DNA of 47,210 bases from Phallus indusiatus (Eukaryota > Basidiomycota > Agaricomycetes > Phallales > Phallaceae), in NCBI GenBank assembly GCA_027605045.1, contig JAQFWX010000178.1:67501-114710 (forward strand). The letters run 5' to 3'. The notes under the pieces were generated by a model, which searched no databases, was not told where the DNA came from, and worked only from the letters and a program-made list of their open reading frames with translations. This document shows, piece by piece, positions 20,604 through 32,900 of the stretch. Positions within the stretch are counted from its first letter, which is position 1; every line of letters starts with the position of its first letter. A program made the translations under genes and the position numbers.

Positions 20604-21397
20604 ATGCTGTCCCTGCGCGGTCACTCGACAACGAGCAATGGCAGCCCCATCCCTCCGTGGAAACCAGCGATCTCAAATACTTCTAAGACATCTTCAAGAT
20701 CATCATCTGTGGATATCGGCGACAGGACTACTGGGGACACTTCGTTCAGTACCAAATCCGATATGACCACTATTCCTATCTCGGCTGAGATCATGGAATT
20801 GGAAGTGATGGAGCCGAAAGTCGAAGTTGACGACGATTGCAGCACCACCGAAGCCAGGCCTCTTACTTTCCCCAGGTACCTTTGTGTTCTTTATGCCGCC
20901 AGCAGCTTCGATCCTCGACACACGCCACCATGTACGGCTAGCCTAGTCGTTGACGACCATTTCTCCCCTTTCGAAACTATTTTTGAGGGAGAGATTAAAC
21001 CCTCTTCGCCACCTTCCAAAGATCAGGCTTTACTTCCTCCACTCTGCTCGATATCACAACCACAGCGGAAATCTCGACGTTCTCGCTTCGCGTCTTGTCG
21101 CATTCTTCACCCACTCGATCTCAATTATATCATCATCAACTTCATCAGTGACCTTCACCTCCACGAACATTATCACCACTTTCATCTTCGGTGGCGTATC
21201 CAATGGGCCGCTTCGGAGTTTCTCCTCACGTCCAGTTCCCAGCGCCGCTCGTGCTTGAGGGGTGGAATTCCTCCATAACATCCTCCTTTTCGTCTCCCTC
21301 TTTGTCTCCATATCGACCATATAACTACCGCGACTATTATAGCCACCATGGTTCCGCGCACTCTCATTCGTCTAATTCACGCTTTTACGACTCGTGA
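20604..21397 (+). pseudogene. Ser/Thr-rich gene fragment, function unknown
   Basis: ATG at 20604 opens 224 codons. The first ~90 residues are Ser/Thr-rich with an acidic stretch (ISAEIMELEVMEPKVEVDDD) and look coding; after about 20875 the composition becomes Leu/His-rich and less convincing. A second frame from about 21191 to 21397 is rich in Ser/Pro/Tyr/His (PYNYRDYYSHH, then SAHSHSSNSRFYDS) and looks like a natural C-terminus. A GGTACC/GTACCT at about 20875 could be a donor for an intron joining the two. I recognise no family. It sits at the end of array unit C on the same strand. Confidence 0.4.
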
Positions 21398-21725
21398 TCT
21401 GGATCCTTCAAAAAACCAAGCAGCAAGAATATTGTATTGTTAAGGGCGTAGTCTTTATTTTACAAAACAATACGTTGGAAAGGATTTGATTAGACGGTCG
21501 TATTTGTATTTCAAGTGCCTAATGTCTATTTATTTCATGTTTTAGCACTTTGACTTACATCCAATGTATATTCCAACTGCTCTTGGACAATTATATCACT
21601 TATATACCATACCCTTCAGCTATAAATGGAATTTTGATTGAGCACGATATCTTCATATATACGTCCGCAGTTTTAGTAACCTACTAAAGGAAAATGATAA
21701 GAAAAGAAGAAAACAGCGATAAAAG
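21398..21725. other. AT-rich spacer between convergent units C and D
   Basis: No open frame. It marks the change from pyrimidine-rich to purine-rich + strand and is where units C (+) and D (-) converge, so 3' ends would be expected here. No clear terminator or poly(A) signal stands out. Confidence 0.45.
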
Positions 21726-21729
21726 GCTG

Positions 21730-24700
21730 ACTAACAGCATACAGGGCAAGATATTTTATAGAATACAATATACAAATGATGGATGCAAGACCACACGGGG
21801 GTTACACATGACAGTGCGTGTACCGGACGGAGGAAAAAAAGCGGGCTAAGGCAGATAGTTGGTGGGGTAGTCGTGAAAAGGGTTAGCGGGCGTCTAAACA
21901 TGTTATGTTGCTGATTGCTGGGTCTGTGCGTAGAGATAAGAAGGCTGACGGTGTGAGTGATGGGGGTGATAAGTGTAGGAATGGAACAGAGCCATTGGAA
22001 TGACGCTGGAAGAATCAAAGTTAGGGATAAAAGCGAGAAAAAAGGTATGCCAGCGTACGTGCGTATTTGAAGTGGTACCGGAATAACAATCGTGTGTGGA
22101 GATTGAACCACATCACGAATTTTCATATGCAATAGAAATAATAAGAGCAAATCAAACTGAAATGCTTTTAGAGGAAACAGGAGTGGACCAAATTAATGAA
22201 ATACTTACATCGATTGGCGAGAAAAGCGGTCGGGTGGCAAATGCCCAACCATCGCGTGTATGATGAGAAAAGATGGTCTGGAAAAATACTACGGTGTGTG
22301 TGGAAGGGACAGATTGAGGATGAGTGAATAGTTGAAAATGAGGCTATACAAAATAAATTAACAGAGATATTGGCGGAAGAAAGAACAACACGTACTTACA
22401 TGATTGTATAGTGGGGACGAGGGTGAGGTTGGAGTTGATAACGGAGGGGCGAACAATGTTGATGCAAACACAGACTATTAAATAATAATAAAGTAAATTG
22501 AGGTCGTATTCAGTCCCCGATGCAAATTTTGTGAGATGCTGTCTACGCGTCGCGCAAGCATTTCTTCAAATTTGCCTACACATGGTTTTCAGTAAGAAAA
22601 TTTGGAAATCATGAAACATACAAACCTCTTCTAATTCTTCCAGCGCTTCATTGACTTTATCGGGTCGTATATTAGAACTGGCTTTCAGCCATTCAATCTG
22701 ACGTCGTGTATTAATAGTCGTTTTTACGGCAGCATGATGCTCTTCTAACACTGCCGCACGTTGAAGAAGTGTTTCCTAGATAATATAAATGTATTTTACA
22801 ATGCTCGTATCGTCGCAAAATAGTTACTTACCTTGGCGGATCAGGCGTTTATGTAACCCTTGATATCCCATATGGTTTGCCCGTTGTACACCAGTGAGAA
22901 CGTTGGTGAGATGTAAGTGGTGGCGCCGTGTAAGGATCTACTTTAAATCATAAAGATTGTCAGTTATTGCTGAGAGATTGAGAGAAACAGGTAAACGTAC
23001 CGCTGTGGCAAGTGGCAACGTGTTATGTTAGGATATCATTGTTGAGGATGGCGTGGGCGATATGGGCTGTGCATTGGACTGTGGTGTTGAGGGATAACGG
23101 GAAAGGGCGAAACTGTATTAAGATGATAAGAAAGACTAATCAATGAAGATAAAGTAAATGGAGATTGAAAGTAAACAACTTACTTGGAAAGGAAAAAAGG
23201 GATGGTCATGGCAGGGCAGCGTCAAGTAGGGCACGCATGCAGTGGCTGCGTATGGTTTTAAGCTCTGATAAAGTGAACGGTGAACAAACGAGTAAAATAA
23301 GGACGTACCCCGTTGAGATATCGTGTTGAGGATGGCGCACGATATGGCTGTTTGAGAAACTGGCGGTAAAGCAAGCCAGTCAGTCTAGGTGGACGAAGAA
23401 TAAGGAGATGGCAATGGTACAGAGGGAAGTGGGACAAGAAAAATGACAAATCTATATGGAACATGGAATACCCAATGTGTCAGCGTGATCAAATTTCGAT
23501 CTGAGTATGAAATGACTTACGAAAGGAATGTCGCAATAATGCAGCAAGATACAAAGCCCGGTTTGACTTTGGCGCAGGCTGAGCAATGATTAGAGGATAG
23601 GAGGCCTAGTGAATGTAATTAGACGAAAAGATGATAAAACAACAAAGAGCGCTGGGAGACATGCCTTTAAACGTTCATAGTAGCGTTGATAATGAGTCGA
23701 GAATAAGACATTTCAAAAGGACCTATCAGGGAAGAAAATGAGTAATAATGAAAAAGAATGGAGCGAAAAGGTCTTACCGTTTGCGTAAAGGACAGGACGA
23801 CCCTTTGAATGGGTTTGAACAAGGGCTAATTGGTGAAGAAAGAAGCGAAGATAAAGAGATGGGGCGGCGGTGAAAGTAAAGACTACGGAAAAACATTTTA
23901 GAAAAGGCGAATATCCAAAGATAAAGATAAATACGCACATTAAGTAACTTATATACAGATAGATAACTATTGGCTAGCGTGGCGAAATTCATAAGCTTGG
24001 GTCTGGGCGATGCTGATCGAGGGAGATAACGGAGGGAGGATACTTTAAGACAATTTTAAAAGACAATTATGATAGCGTAAATTGACCACTTACTTTGAGC
24101 AAAGCAAAAGGTGATGGTGACCGCACCATTGAAGATAGAGGCAAATACAAATAAGGATACTCCTTTTCGGCTGCTACGTATGGATCAAAGCTTTGATAAG
24201 CCGAATGAGTAAGACAAAGAAAAAAGCAACATAACAACGTACTTTCATATTAGAACTGTTGAATCAATGACAGATGATAACAGAGTTCCAACAGGAACTA
24301 ACCGTTTACCACCACGTCTTTGCATGTTGCAGCTGAATGGCTAAAAGAAAAATTGGTGATTACGATGTAGTGGGGACGTATTTCTAATCTAAACGTTGAG
24401 AAAACAAAATGAATGGGTAATGAAGGTACGAACCTAATTGCAAACAAAGATCGAGTGGGTACAAGGGACGACGGTATTGTATTGAAGACGGCAGAACCGA
24501 ACAGAATGAGGTCTAAATGAAAATATGGGCATAGGAAGAGAAACAAAAACAGACGACGATGTACCTTGATATTTCAAGCCTCCTTCAGAATAACAACCAT
24601 CGCTCCTCTAGGCGAAAGCAAAAGACCTTGGCAAAAGAGCGTGATCTAAAGGTAGCATTAGAGGAAAAAAGAGGCGGATGATGTTATGGGATACAAACCC

Positions 24701-26479
24701 GGTTTTGAGGTGATAGGGTCACTGATTGGAAGAGCGTTTAAGAGTCAACGTTATAGATACAGAAAAGGGGGATGACGGTATACCTTTGTATCCAGAAATA
24801 ATGGAGGCCGCAAAATGGAGCATTACGTCCTTAGAAGAGCAGTTGGACGAAGAAAATGACTGATTGAAAGAGCGGTATAAGAGTCAAAATGATAGATAAA
24901 AGAAAGAAAAGGGGAATGGCAACGTACCTTTGTATATAAAGCAGCATGCGAATAACGATTGGGTTTGCAAATTCAACGATATCCCGCTTCTTCAAGTCTT
25001 ATGGACGAAAAAGGAGCTACGTAAACTAAGATACTTTTAGATACAACGCAACTTTGAAAAGACTAATAAAGGATTTACATGGGACGCGAAAATATGGACG
25101 AGTCTGGCGGTCAGGTTAGGATGGGCCGATGTCAAATAAGGAGTACCAAATTTGAGTAAAGAAAGACCTACGAACAATGGAAGCAAGGAAATTAGTGATA
25201 AGAACAAAAGGCTGATAAGAAATGAATTACCCACGTTGACGGGTTCAGGACTTTGACTGGTTGAAGACATTGGCGGGTTTAGGAAGAGTGGATGGTGTAC
25301 CAAAGAGACTATGAACACCGAATCAGATGGATGAATGGAAGAAGTAGCGACCAAACGACGTACCATGGTGGGATAATTTTGGGAGGAGGGCAATAACGGG
25401 GGTGTTTATACTCGTTATTTGGTGTGGCGAACGGTGGAACGACGATGGTAAGACAAAGGTGGATACAAGGCGAAAACAGATCAAACTATTCAAACGAATA
25501 TTAAGTGAAGCTCAAAGCATAAGTAAGAAAAAATAAAGGAACACGCACCCTGAACGAAATGGTGACAATGACGGGAAATAACTGTCCTCATCTTGGTTAG
25601 TTGTTGGCGTTGGTTGGTGAGTATTCGCGGTAGCAGCAGAACATGAAAGTGGAAGCTGTTTTTCTGGCACGAGGGAAATGTTGAAAATGTTCTGGATGGG
25701 AAGACGGAAGTTGGTTGACAGTGAAGGAGGTAGCGGTAGCAGAAGCCGCTACGGGAAATGGGTGATAATAGGGGTGGTAATGAATACAGAGCGAGATAGT
25801 ACAAGAATAGTCTGAAGAAAACAATGTTTTGTATGATAAAGAGGAAAGAAAAAAAGAACCGCGCACCTGATGAAAGAGAAAGGCCACCTAGTCACAACAA
25901 ACGTCTAACGCTCATTAACTCAGTAGAGACGGGCAGTACGGGAGATCCAATGGGTAATAATCTGATATAAACGTTAGATGAAAAGCAGAACGGAAGAGTA
26001 GAAATAGATAAATACCTAAGTGCGACTGACGGAGTGACAGAGTTTTGAAGGACGTCTTGGCGACATGGTCATAAGAGCAGTTGTTGCTTTTCCGAACGGA
26101 GAAGAATCTGCAATCATGAAAATTGGAAGTTAGATATTCAACCAAAGGAAAAAAAATGGAAAGTAAACACGAACCTGGTTCTGATTCAAAGGCTGGGTGG
26201 GTAGGGAGTCGTCGCTGCAGGATAGATTAGTGACGCTTTAGAATCGAAAAGAGCACGGCGACATACTGCAGTCCCAGTAGTCGTCCCTGTCCACCAAAAG
26301 TATAAGAGAATATCTGCAAACGATGTAGAAATAAAGGTCAGTTAAATGACCAAAATTCGATCCAAGAAGACGACTTACATGAAGCATAAGTGGATCCAAT
26401 AAATAGACTAATGTTCGTTATATAAAAAACCTATAGGAGAAAAAAGTTAGTAAGATGAAATAGAAAAGGAAAGGCTTAC
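21730..26479 (-). other. Unit D: intron-dense non-coding array (-)
   Basis: On the minus strand, starting from the donor at 26479, donor-like GTAAGT/GTACGT/GTGCGT sequences recur every 100-250 nt to about 21.7 kb, each followed 45-65 nt later by a pyrimidine tract and AG. A clear example is 26314-26378 (GTAAGT to TTTGCAG, 65 nt). Many donors follow CAAAG or CAAAC. No long frame crosses the joins, and the open frames present are pyrimidine-driven (Ser/Phe/Leu-rich). It diverges from unit E at about 26.7 kb. Confidence 0.55.
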
Positions 26480-26657
26480 TGTCTGCTAATGAGTGTGTAG
26501 ACAGCCGTCAACGACTGTAGTGGGAACGAGGATGAAGATGGCTGGCTTGCTGAGTCGCAAGCCAGTAGGATAGAATGTCGTCACCTAGGTTGACAATGTG
26601 ACATTTGGAAGACAGGATTCGGCATTCGCCGTTTAAACGCTGGTCTGAACGTCATCC
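26473..26657 (-). promoter_or_regulatory. Head of unit D with conserved hairpins
   Basis: The minus strand reads GGATGACG (26657-26650), a CGTTTAAACG palindrome (26639-26630), GTCA..TGAC arms (26594-26580), a 9-bp stem CTGGCTTGC/GCAAGCCAG with a six-base loop GACTCA (26565-26542), a 6-bp stem ACAGTC/GGCTGT (26518-26501), and 21 nt later the first donor GTAAGCC (26479). Positions 26620-26657 align base by base with 19450-19486 in the unit B head. The 6-bp stem contains a U-G pair that exists only on the minus-strand RNA. Confidence 0.65.
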
Positions 26658-26733
26658 GAAGTCCCGTTAATCAATTCATCGGCTTTCGGCACATTTTTTT
26701 TACCGGGGTAACTTGATTCATTAACTGTTCTTT

Positions 26734-26907
26734 GGATGACGCTCACGCCAGCGCTTGTCCGGAAAGTTCCGAACCTTTCGAACGAATGACACACTGTCAC
26801 TTATGTGACGACATTCCCTATTGGCTTGCGACTTCAAGCCACCATTTCTCCTCGTTCTTACTGCCGTCGTTGACGGCTATCCACGCTCATTTACAACATG
26901 GTAAGCC
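26734..26907 (+). promoter_or_regulatory. Head of unit E with conserved hairpins
   Basis: GGATGACG (26734-26741), CGGAA/TTCCG (26760-26771), GTCAC-TTAT-GTGAC (26796-26809), TGGCTTG/CAAGCCA with loop CGACTT (26822-26841), GCCGTC-GTT-GACGGC (26863-26877), 'tatccacgctcat', and 23 nt after the last hairpin the donor GTAAGCC (26901). It is the mirror image of the unit D head; the two heads are separated by about 75 bp, the layout of a divergent promoter. Confidence 0.65.
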
Positions 26908-29900
26908 TTGATTTTCTCCTATCTGATCGTTTGTACTAATGTTTTTCCTCATGATAGGTCTTTTTTTTTCGAACAAGGTCGATCTATTTTTTGCAACCGG
27001 TCGTCCTTTATGGCGTTCACAGTACGTTGTTTATTTTATCGATTACTAGTCCTCCAACTCACGTTTATTTCTCTGCCATATCTAGATAACTCTCTTTCAA
27101 TCTGTCTCCCCAGCCATCGCTCTAGAGGTACGTATTGTGTCCCTCTCCTTTCCATTCACCACCAACACATCGTACAGCGATTCTTCAACCCTGATGTTTT
27201 AACCGAACAAGGTTCGTTTCTGCTTTTCTTTCTTCCGTTTTTCTCACCGTTGATTTTAGTTTTACGCTGATTTGGAACGATTATACGGTAAACTGTTCCC
27301 GCAACGTTGTTTTGTCTCATCACAAGGTACGTTCTTATTCGGTTCTTTCTCTATTTCTTTAAAGCGATATCAGTTTTTTCTAGTCGTACAGTCCCGCTAT
27401 CACTTCTTCCAAAGTTCATCATCCTTTCCCCCGCAACCACCATCCTCCCAATATCGCTCTCACCGTAAGTTTTTTCGTTTTTTCTCATTGTGACTTCTTA
27501 TCGTCGTCCTTGATAGTCTTTTGTCAATCTATCCATTCTCACCAGCGTCACCCTCCTTCCTTAACCGCCATTCATCACCTCCACCGCCATCCTCCAATCT
27601 CTTAAGATGTACTACTGCACCATTTTTTCGCCAATTCTCTAAGTTCTCCGTTACTTTGTTCAAGTCCCATTTCACTCAAATGTATATCAGTTTACATTTT
27701 TCTTCGTCCATCTACTCATCTATCACTGCCCTACCCTTTTTAACCAAACGGTAGGTTCTTTATTACCCTATTTCATCGTTCATACTAATGTTTTTTCCTT
27801 TCAATAGGTCTCATGTCAGCCCGCGCCCGCACCTCCTCCCTTGTAAGTTGTTCTTCTTGTCTCTACATATGGAGAAACTAACATTGCGTCTTTCTAGTAT
27901 TATTTCCTCTTTGTTTAATTGTCTACGCCTAATCGTTTTCGCCCTGTATTCCTCTCACTGTCGTAACTCGTTTCTTCTTTCAGACACCCACGTTTAATAG
28001 TGAGTTATTTCTTTGAAATTCGATTTGTATCTCTATAACTAACATCTCAATTTACCGTTCCAGATCATTCTTTTTCTAAACCCGGTGGGTTGAGTCAGGC
28101 GCAATGTCAGTTGGACGCTGCCGTTCAAAGGTATGTCGCCGTGTTCCTCTTACTCCTTTTCTGTGCCGACACTTTTATCATTATAGCCTCGTCCATCTTC
28201 CTTATTATCACGCTCGACACCGGGTTCGTATTCCTTCCTATCGTCCGCCTCTTTTTTCTTCTAATGGTACCTTTAGATCACGCTCCTCCGCTAAATTGGG
28301 ATTTAGGAGTTGGGTGTCATTGGATGATCACTCAAAGGGTCTTTGTTTTGTTTTGTTGTACGTTTTAATCTATCTTCTTTTCCTTCTTTCTATTAACTGT
28401 TTGCCTTCCGAAGCACCCACTCTCAAACCATGCCGCTGTATACGACGGTCCTCCTACCATTGCCACGCTTTCTTTTTCATCATTGAAGATGTGCGTATTT
28501 CTATCTCTCTAAGTCAGAAGTTCATTACATTTACTTGATTTTATAGCCCGTCTCCTTTTTACTGGTTTTCGGAGGATACGCTCTCCAAAGTATTAGTTCA
28601 GGGCATCAGATGAATGGTGGATCAAAGAGCGACGCTTGTTATCCTGATGAAGGCTTGAGGCGTGAAGGTATGTTTTTGTCTGTTTCCTTTCTGTCTTTAT
28701 GCTTATATTTAGCCCCAAACCCGTCCTGAACTTCCTCTGCGAACCGCCAACATCCAACCAATGCCAATGTCCCTTGTCGCATTCGAACTTTCTATCCCGA
28801 GGTATGTAGCACGACCACTCGTAAGTCGTCATCTTAGGGTTTTGGTGTTTATGATTCAGACGGTCGTCCTTATTCTTTAGCACCAATCTCAGCAATGATA
28901 CCTCGTTCTGTACAGGGTCCTCAAGCATTGACACAGCGGTTGAAACGCAGCGTCTTTATGCCAGTGCAAGGTATGCCGTGATAAACCCTTTCTTTTTCCT
29001 TCCATTGATCATGCCGCTTTTAAGACCTAACCCCCACAAAACCACCTTTTCTGATGTCGTCACCCCCACTCCAACCACTCCATCTCCCACTCAATGACTA
29101 ATGAATACGGTCGCTCTCACTCTTTGCTGTTATTAAGGATAACAGTAACGGTACTGTATGTCCTTTTTTTCTCTCTCGTGTTCAACACTCCTTAAACAAG
29201 CGGTAGGTCTTTACTCCTCCACTTCATCATTTGTACCGATGTTTTCCTCCAGTAGGCGTTTTTTTACAATGAGCTTGACTCTATTTCACTCCGATATGTT
29301 ATCCTTTCAATAGTGAGTTGTCCGTTTGATGAAGTTCTAATCATATAACTAACATTTGCTTTACGTTGTTTGAAGATCATTCTTTCTCATTTTGCCGACC
29401 CCCATGTATACTTATACAACGTACGTCGTCACGTTTTTCCTTTCTCAATCGCAACCAACACATCCTACAGCACCGACTCGACTCGACCGTTTCCACCGCC
29501 CATCCCTCCAACATCGACCTCATTCATCCTGCCATCGCCTTTTACCCTATCAGCTTCAATGAAGAAGCAAAGCTAATGTGGTTTTAACCTCCTGGTCACT
29601 TTCAAACCCCCGACTTACCATCGCCTGCTTAATGCAGGTCTTTACCTTAACTGGTCCCCACTATAATGCTCTCATAACTGTGGCGTTTTTTCTTCCAGCC
29701 TTTCAACATCATGGTACGTCGTCCTTCGTTTTGCTCTTCTTTCAATCTCATTTCCACTAGTGTTCGTCTAATTCCTCCTACATCGTTAATGTTGGTCCTA
29801 CCCGTTTACCGCTTTATCAAACTTGGGTATGTCCTGATCTTACTTGTTTATTCTCACTTGTTCACCGTTCCCTTTGTCAAAGCTTAGAACCATACACAGC

Positions 29901-32900
29901 CGCTGCAGGCGTGCCCCTATTTGACGTTCCCCTGCCATGGACAGTGCTCCCCTGGCCATCAGTTTTTCCTTTCCAAGTAAGCTGTTTACTTTCTCCATTT
30001 ACTTTATCTTCATTGACGAGTCTTTGTTCTCATCTTAATACAGTTGCGAATCGCCCTTTCCCGTTATCCCTCAACATCACAGTCCCATGCACAGCCCATA
30101 TCGCCCACGCCATCCTCAACAAAGATATTCTAACATAACACATTGCCACTTGCTACAGCCGTACACGTTGCCTGTTTCTCTTAATCTCTCGGCAATAATC
30201 GACAATCTTTATAAGTAGATCCTTACACGGCGCCACCACCTACATCTCACCCACGTTCTCATTGTACAACCATCTAAGTATGTAACTTTCATTCATTCAT
30301 GCTTATCTCTGTTAATTTACGTTATATAGCTTGGTTTCGCTCAATACTCAGTCCAAGGTCTTTCCGCTGTTTTGCCCTCCAAGCCCGCATTACGAACAAA
30401 GCGAAAAGGTATGTATGTATTTGTTTATTTCTCCTTATAGACTTTTCAACTTACTATGAACGTAGTTTACTCTGTTCAAATCACGGTTTATGCCCGTGAT
30501 ATCCAAATACAGGCCAAACGTGTCCCCTCTTATCATATCAGTCCCTACCCGCGTCTGTGGTACTACCGTCGCTATAGCTTCTTTCTGATCGTTTTAATGT
30601 GTATGTATTTCCTTCTGCTTATCTCTTCTTTCGCGATTTCTCAGTTTTTCCCTTAGTTCCAACAACTCTCGCTCCTTTCTTTCATGTCGGTGTATCCCCA
30701 AGCTTAAAAACACCGTAAGCCACGCACTTTTTCTCATGTTTTGAACGTCAGTTTAACTTTATATCTGTTACTATCATTGTCTCACATGCTCTTTCTAAGT
30801 TCACAGATCATCTCTATCATACGGTCGTAAGTCTTGCGGTATCTCTCATCTGTCTTTGGCTCAACGCCCTTTGCCCATTGCTATCTCTCTAACTTCCTAT
30901 CTCACACAGTTAAGCAGGCTACATGTTCGTGATTACGGAATCGCACACCTGCTCATCCTCGATGCTCTGACCTTTTTTTCTCATTTTATTTCGTCTCATT
31001 GGTATTATTGATATGATTAGTTTAGTACTGTACACCTTTTAATAATGATTTATGCTAAATAAACCACTCCTGCGGTCGCGCCTGCATGTGTGATCACGAA
31101 AGAGTGACTCGGCCGTTATCCGGCACCAATTTCTTTTCCTTTGCACCACATCCACCGCCCATCACTATGGTCCTTCAATCCTCCAAATGAAAGACGCCGT
31201 CAATAAGATTGGCAAAGACTTGCTTGGAGATCAATTGTTGTGGTCGCTCGCATTGTTAGTCTTCTATTCTCTTCTCTCCCCAGTCGCGGCGTTACATTTA
31301 TCTGCTTTCTACAGCCCAACTATCATCTACTGGGTTTTGAGACTATAGACGGGCGTTGATTCAACAGACGTGATATCAGAGTACGTCCAATCTTCGCTCT
31401 TTTCCCTTCTTTTTGACCAACCATTTGTCTTCACAAGGTCCAACCCATACTACGCCCCTCGTTCTGAAGCATTCTTCCACATTGCCCCACTCGTTATTGC
31501 TGTCGCCGCCGCTTTCTTATTTCTCTCAAAATATAGTAAGTTAGTTACGTTCAGTCTCAGATTGCTTGAAGATCATCTGATAATCTTTTTTATTGGTTTA
31601 ACAAAGCGCCGTCGTCCAGAGCGGGACTTATCTCCTGCGTCACCCTCGCGAATGAGGGTTTAAGTTTTATCCTTCAGTCATGCGGTATGCTTCTCTCTTC
31701 CTACCTTTTTACTTCAATGTTCATCTGAAACTGACGTTTTCCTTATGTCTAGGTACATCTTTCGTGCCGTCATCTGCGCTCCACCCTCTCGTCCTTACTT
31801 TATAACAATGCAAGTTTTTTTTTTTCGCCCGTTAAAGTCTCTTTTCTTTCCTTCATTCTAACACTTCTCTTAGATTCAACTTCCTTCCCTCCTGTCCCAG
31901 CTCTCTCTCCATCCCGCAATGCGAGCTATGCGTTTCCAAGCATAATGTAAAAGGTGTGCTCCCGTCTTTTTAGTTCGGTTGAGTTTTTCTTAGTTAAAAT
32001 CTTTTCCGCCCTCAGCTCTGCTCCAAAATTTCAAGTCTTCTCCAACCCAACCGTAAATTATGGCATCGCAAGGGTATGCCATTGTTTATTTTGTCTTAAG
32101 TCGCGTATTACTTACTAAACTTTCATTGACATCTTTGACAGGCCGTTCTTTTTGTCCTACGTTAAGGCTGTAACGGTATTACCGTCAACCATGGAACATA
32201 ACCGTCGCCGTATGTATTGTATTCTTCATTCTTTTCCCATTTCTGAAGCGTTGTCTACAGTCACCACCACCCCAAACTGTACAACCGTCGCTGATGGCCA
32301 AACAAGTCAGTTTTTATTTCTTTCTTCCTCATTATCATCTCCAACGCGTTTTCGCTTATTTAGGCGTTGTTCGCACCCTGCTTATCTTGTTTTCGCTGCC
32401 CGTAGTAAGTTATCCGTTTTACTAGTAGCTTCTATTCGTACAAGTAACCTTTCATCTGTATTGTTTTCAGATCGTCTCTCATTTTCTGTCTCAATCTGCA
32501 ACCCACGTCTATCGATTAATTGTAAGTCGGGTCTTATATCTCCCCATCTTTCATTTCGCTCAGCCGCTTTTCATTCCCCTTCCCCAACTGTAGCGCCCAC
32601 CACCATTTGCACTACTACCGCCATACGTGCCATATTGTTACCTTCGTCTTTGCCACGCCAAATATACTGGAAACGTAAGTCTCGCATTCTTTTAACCTGC
32701 GTTAATCCATCCTGAACAAATCAAACCAGCCTACCTCCATCATCTGTCGCGAAACTATAAACCTATACCTCTTTATTTGTAAGTCATTTTACGCTTTATC
32801 GTACGTTTAATTTAACCCATTCTGTGACCTTTGCAGACTATTGCCTTGCCTGTGACGCAGAACGACAGCTGTGGCAAGATCGCGCATTGTTGACCTGATC

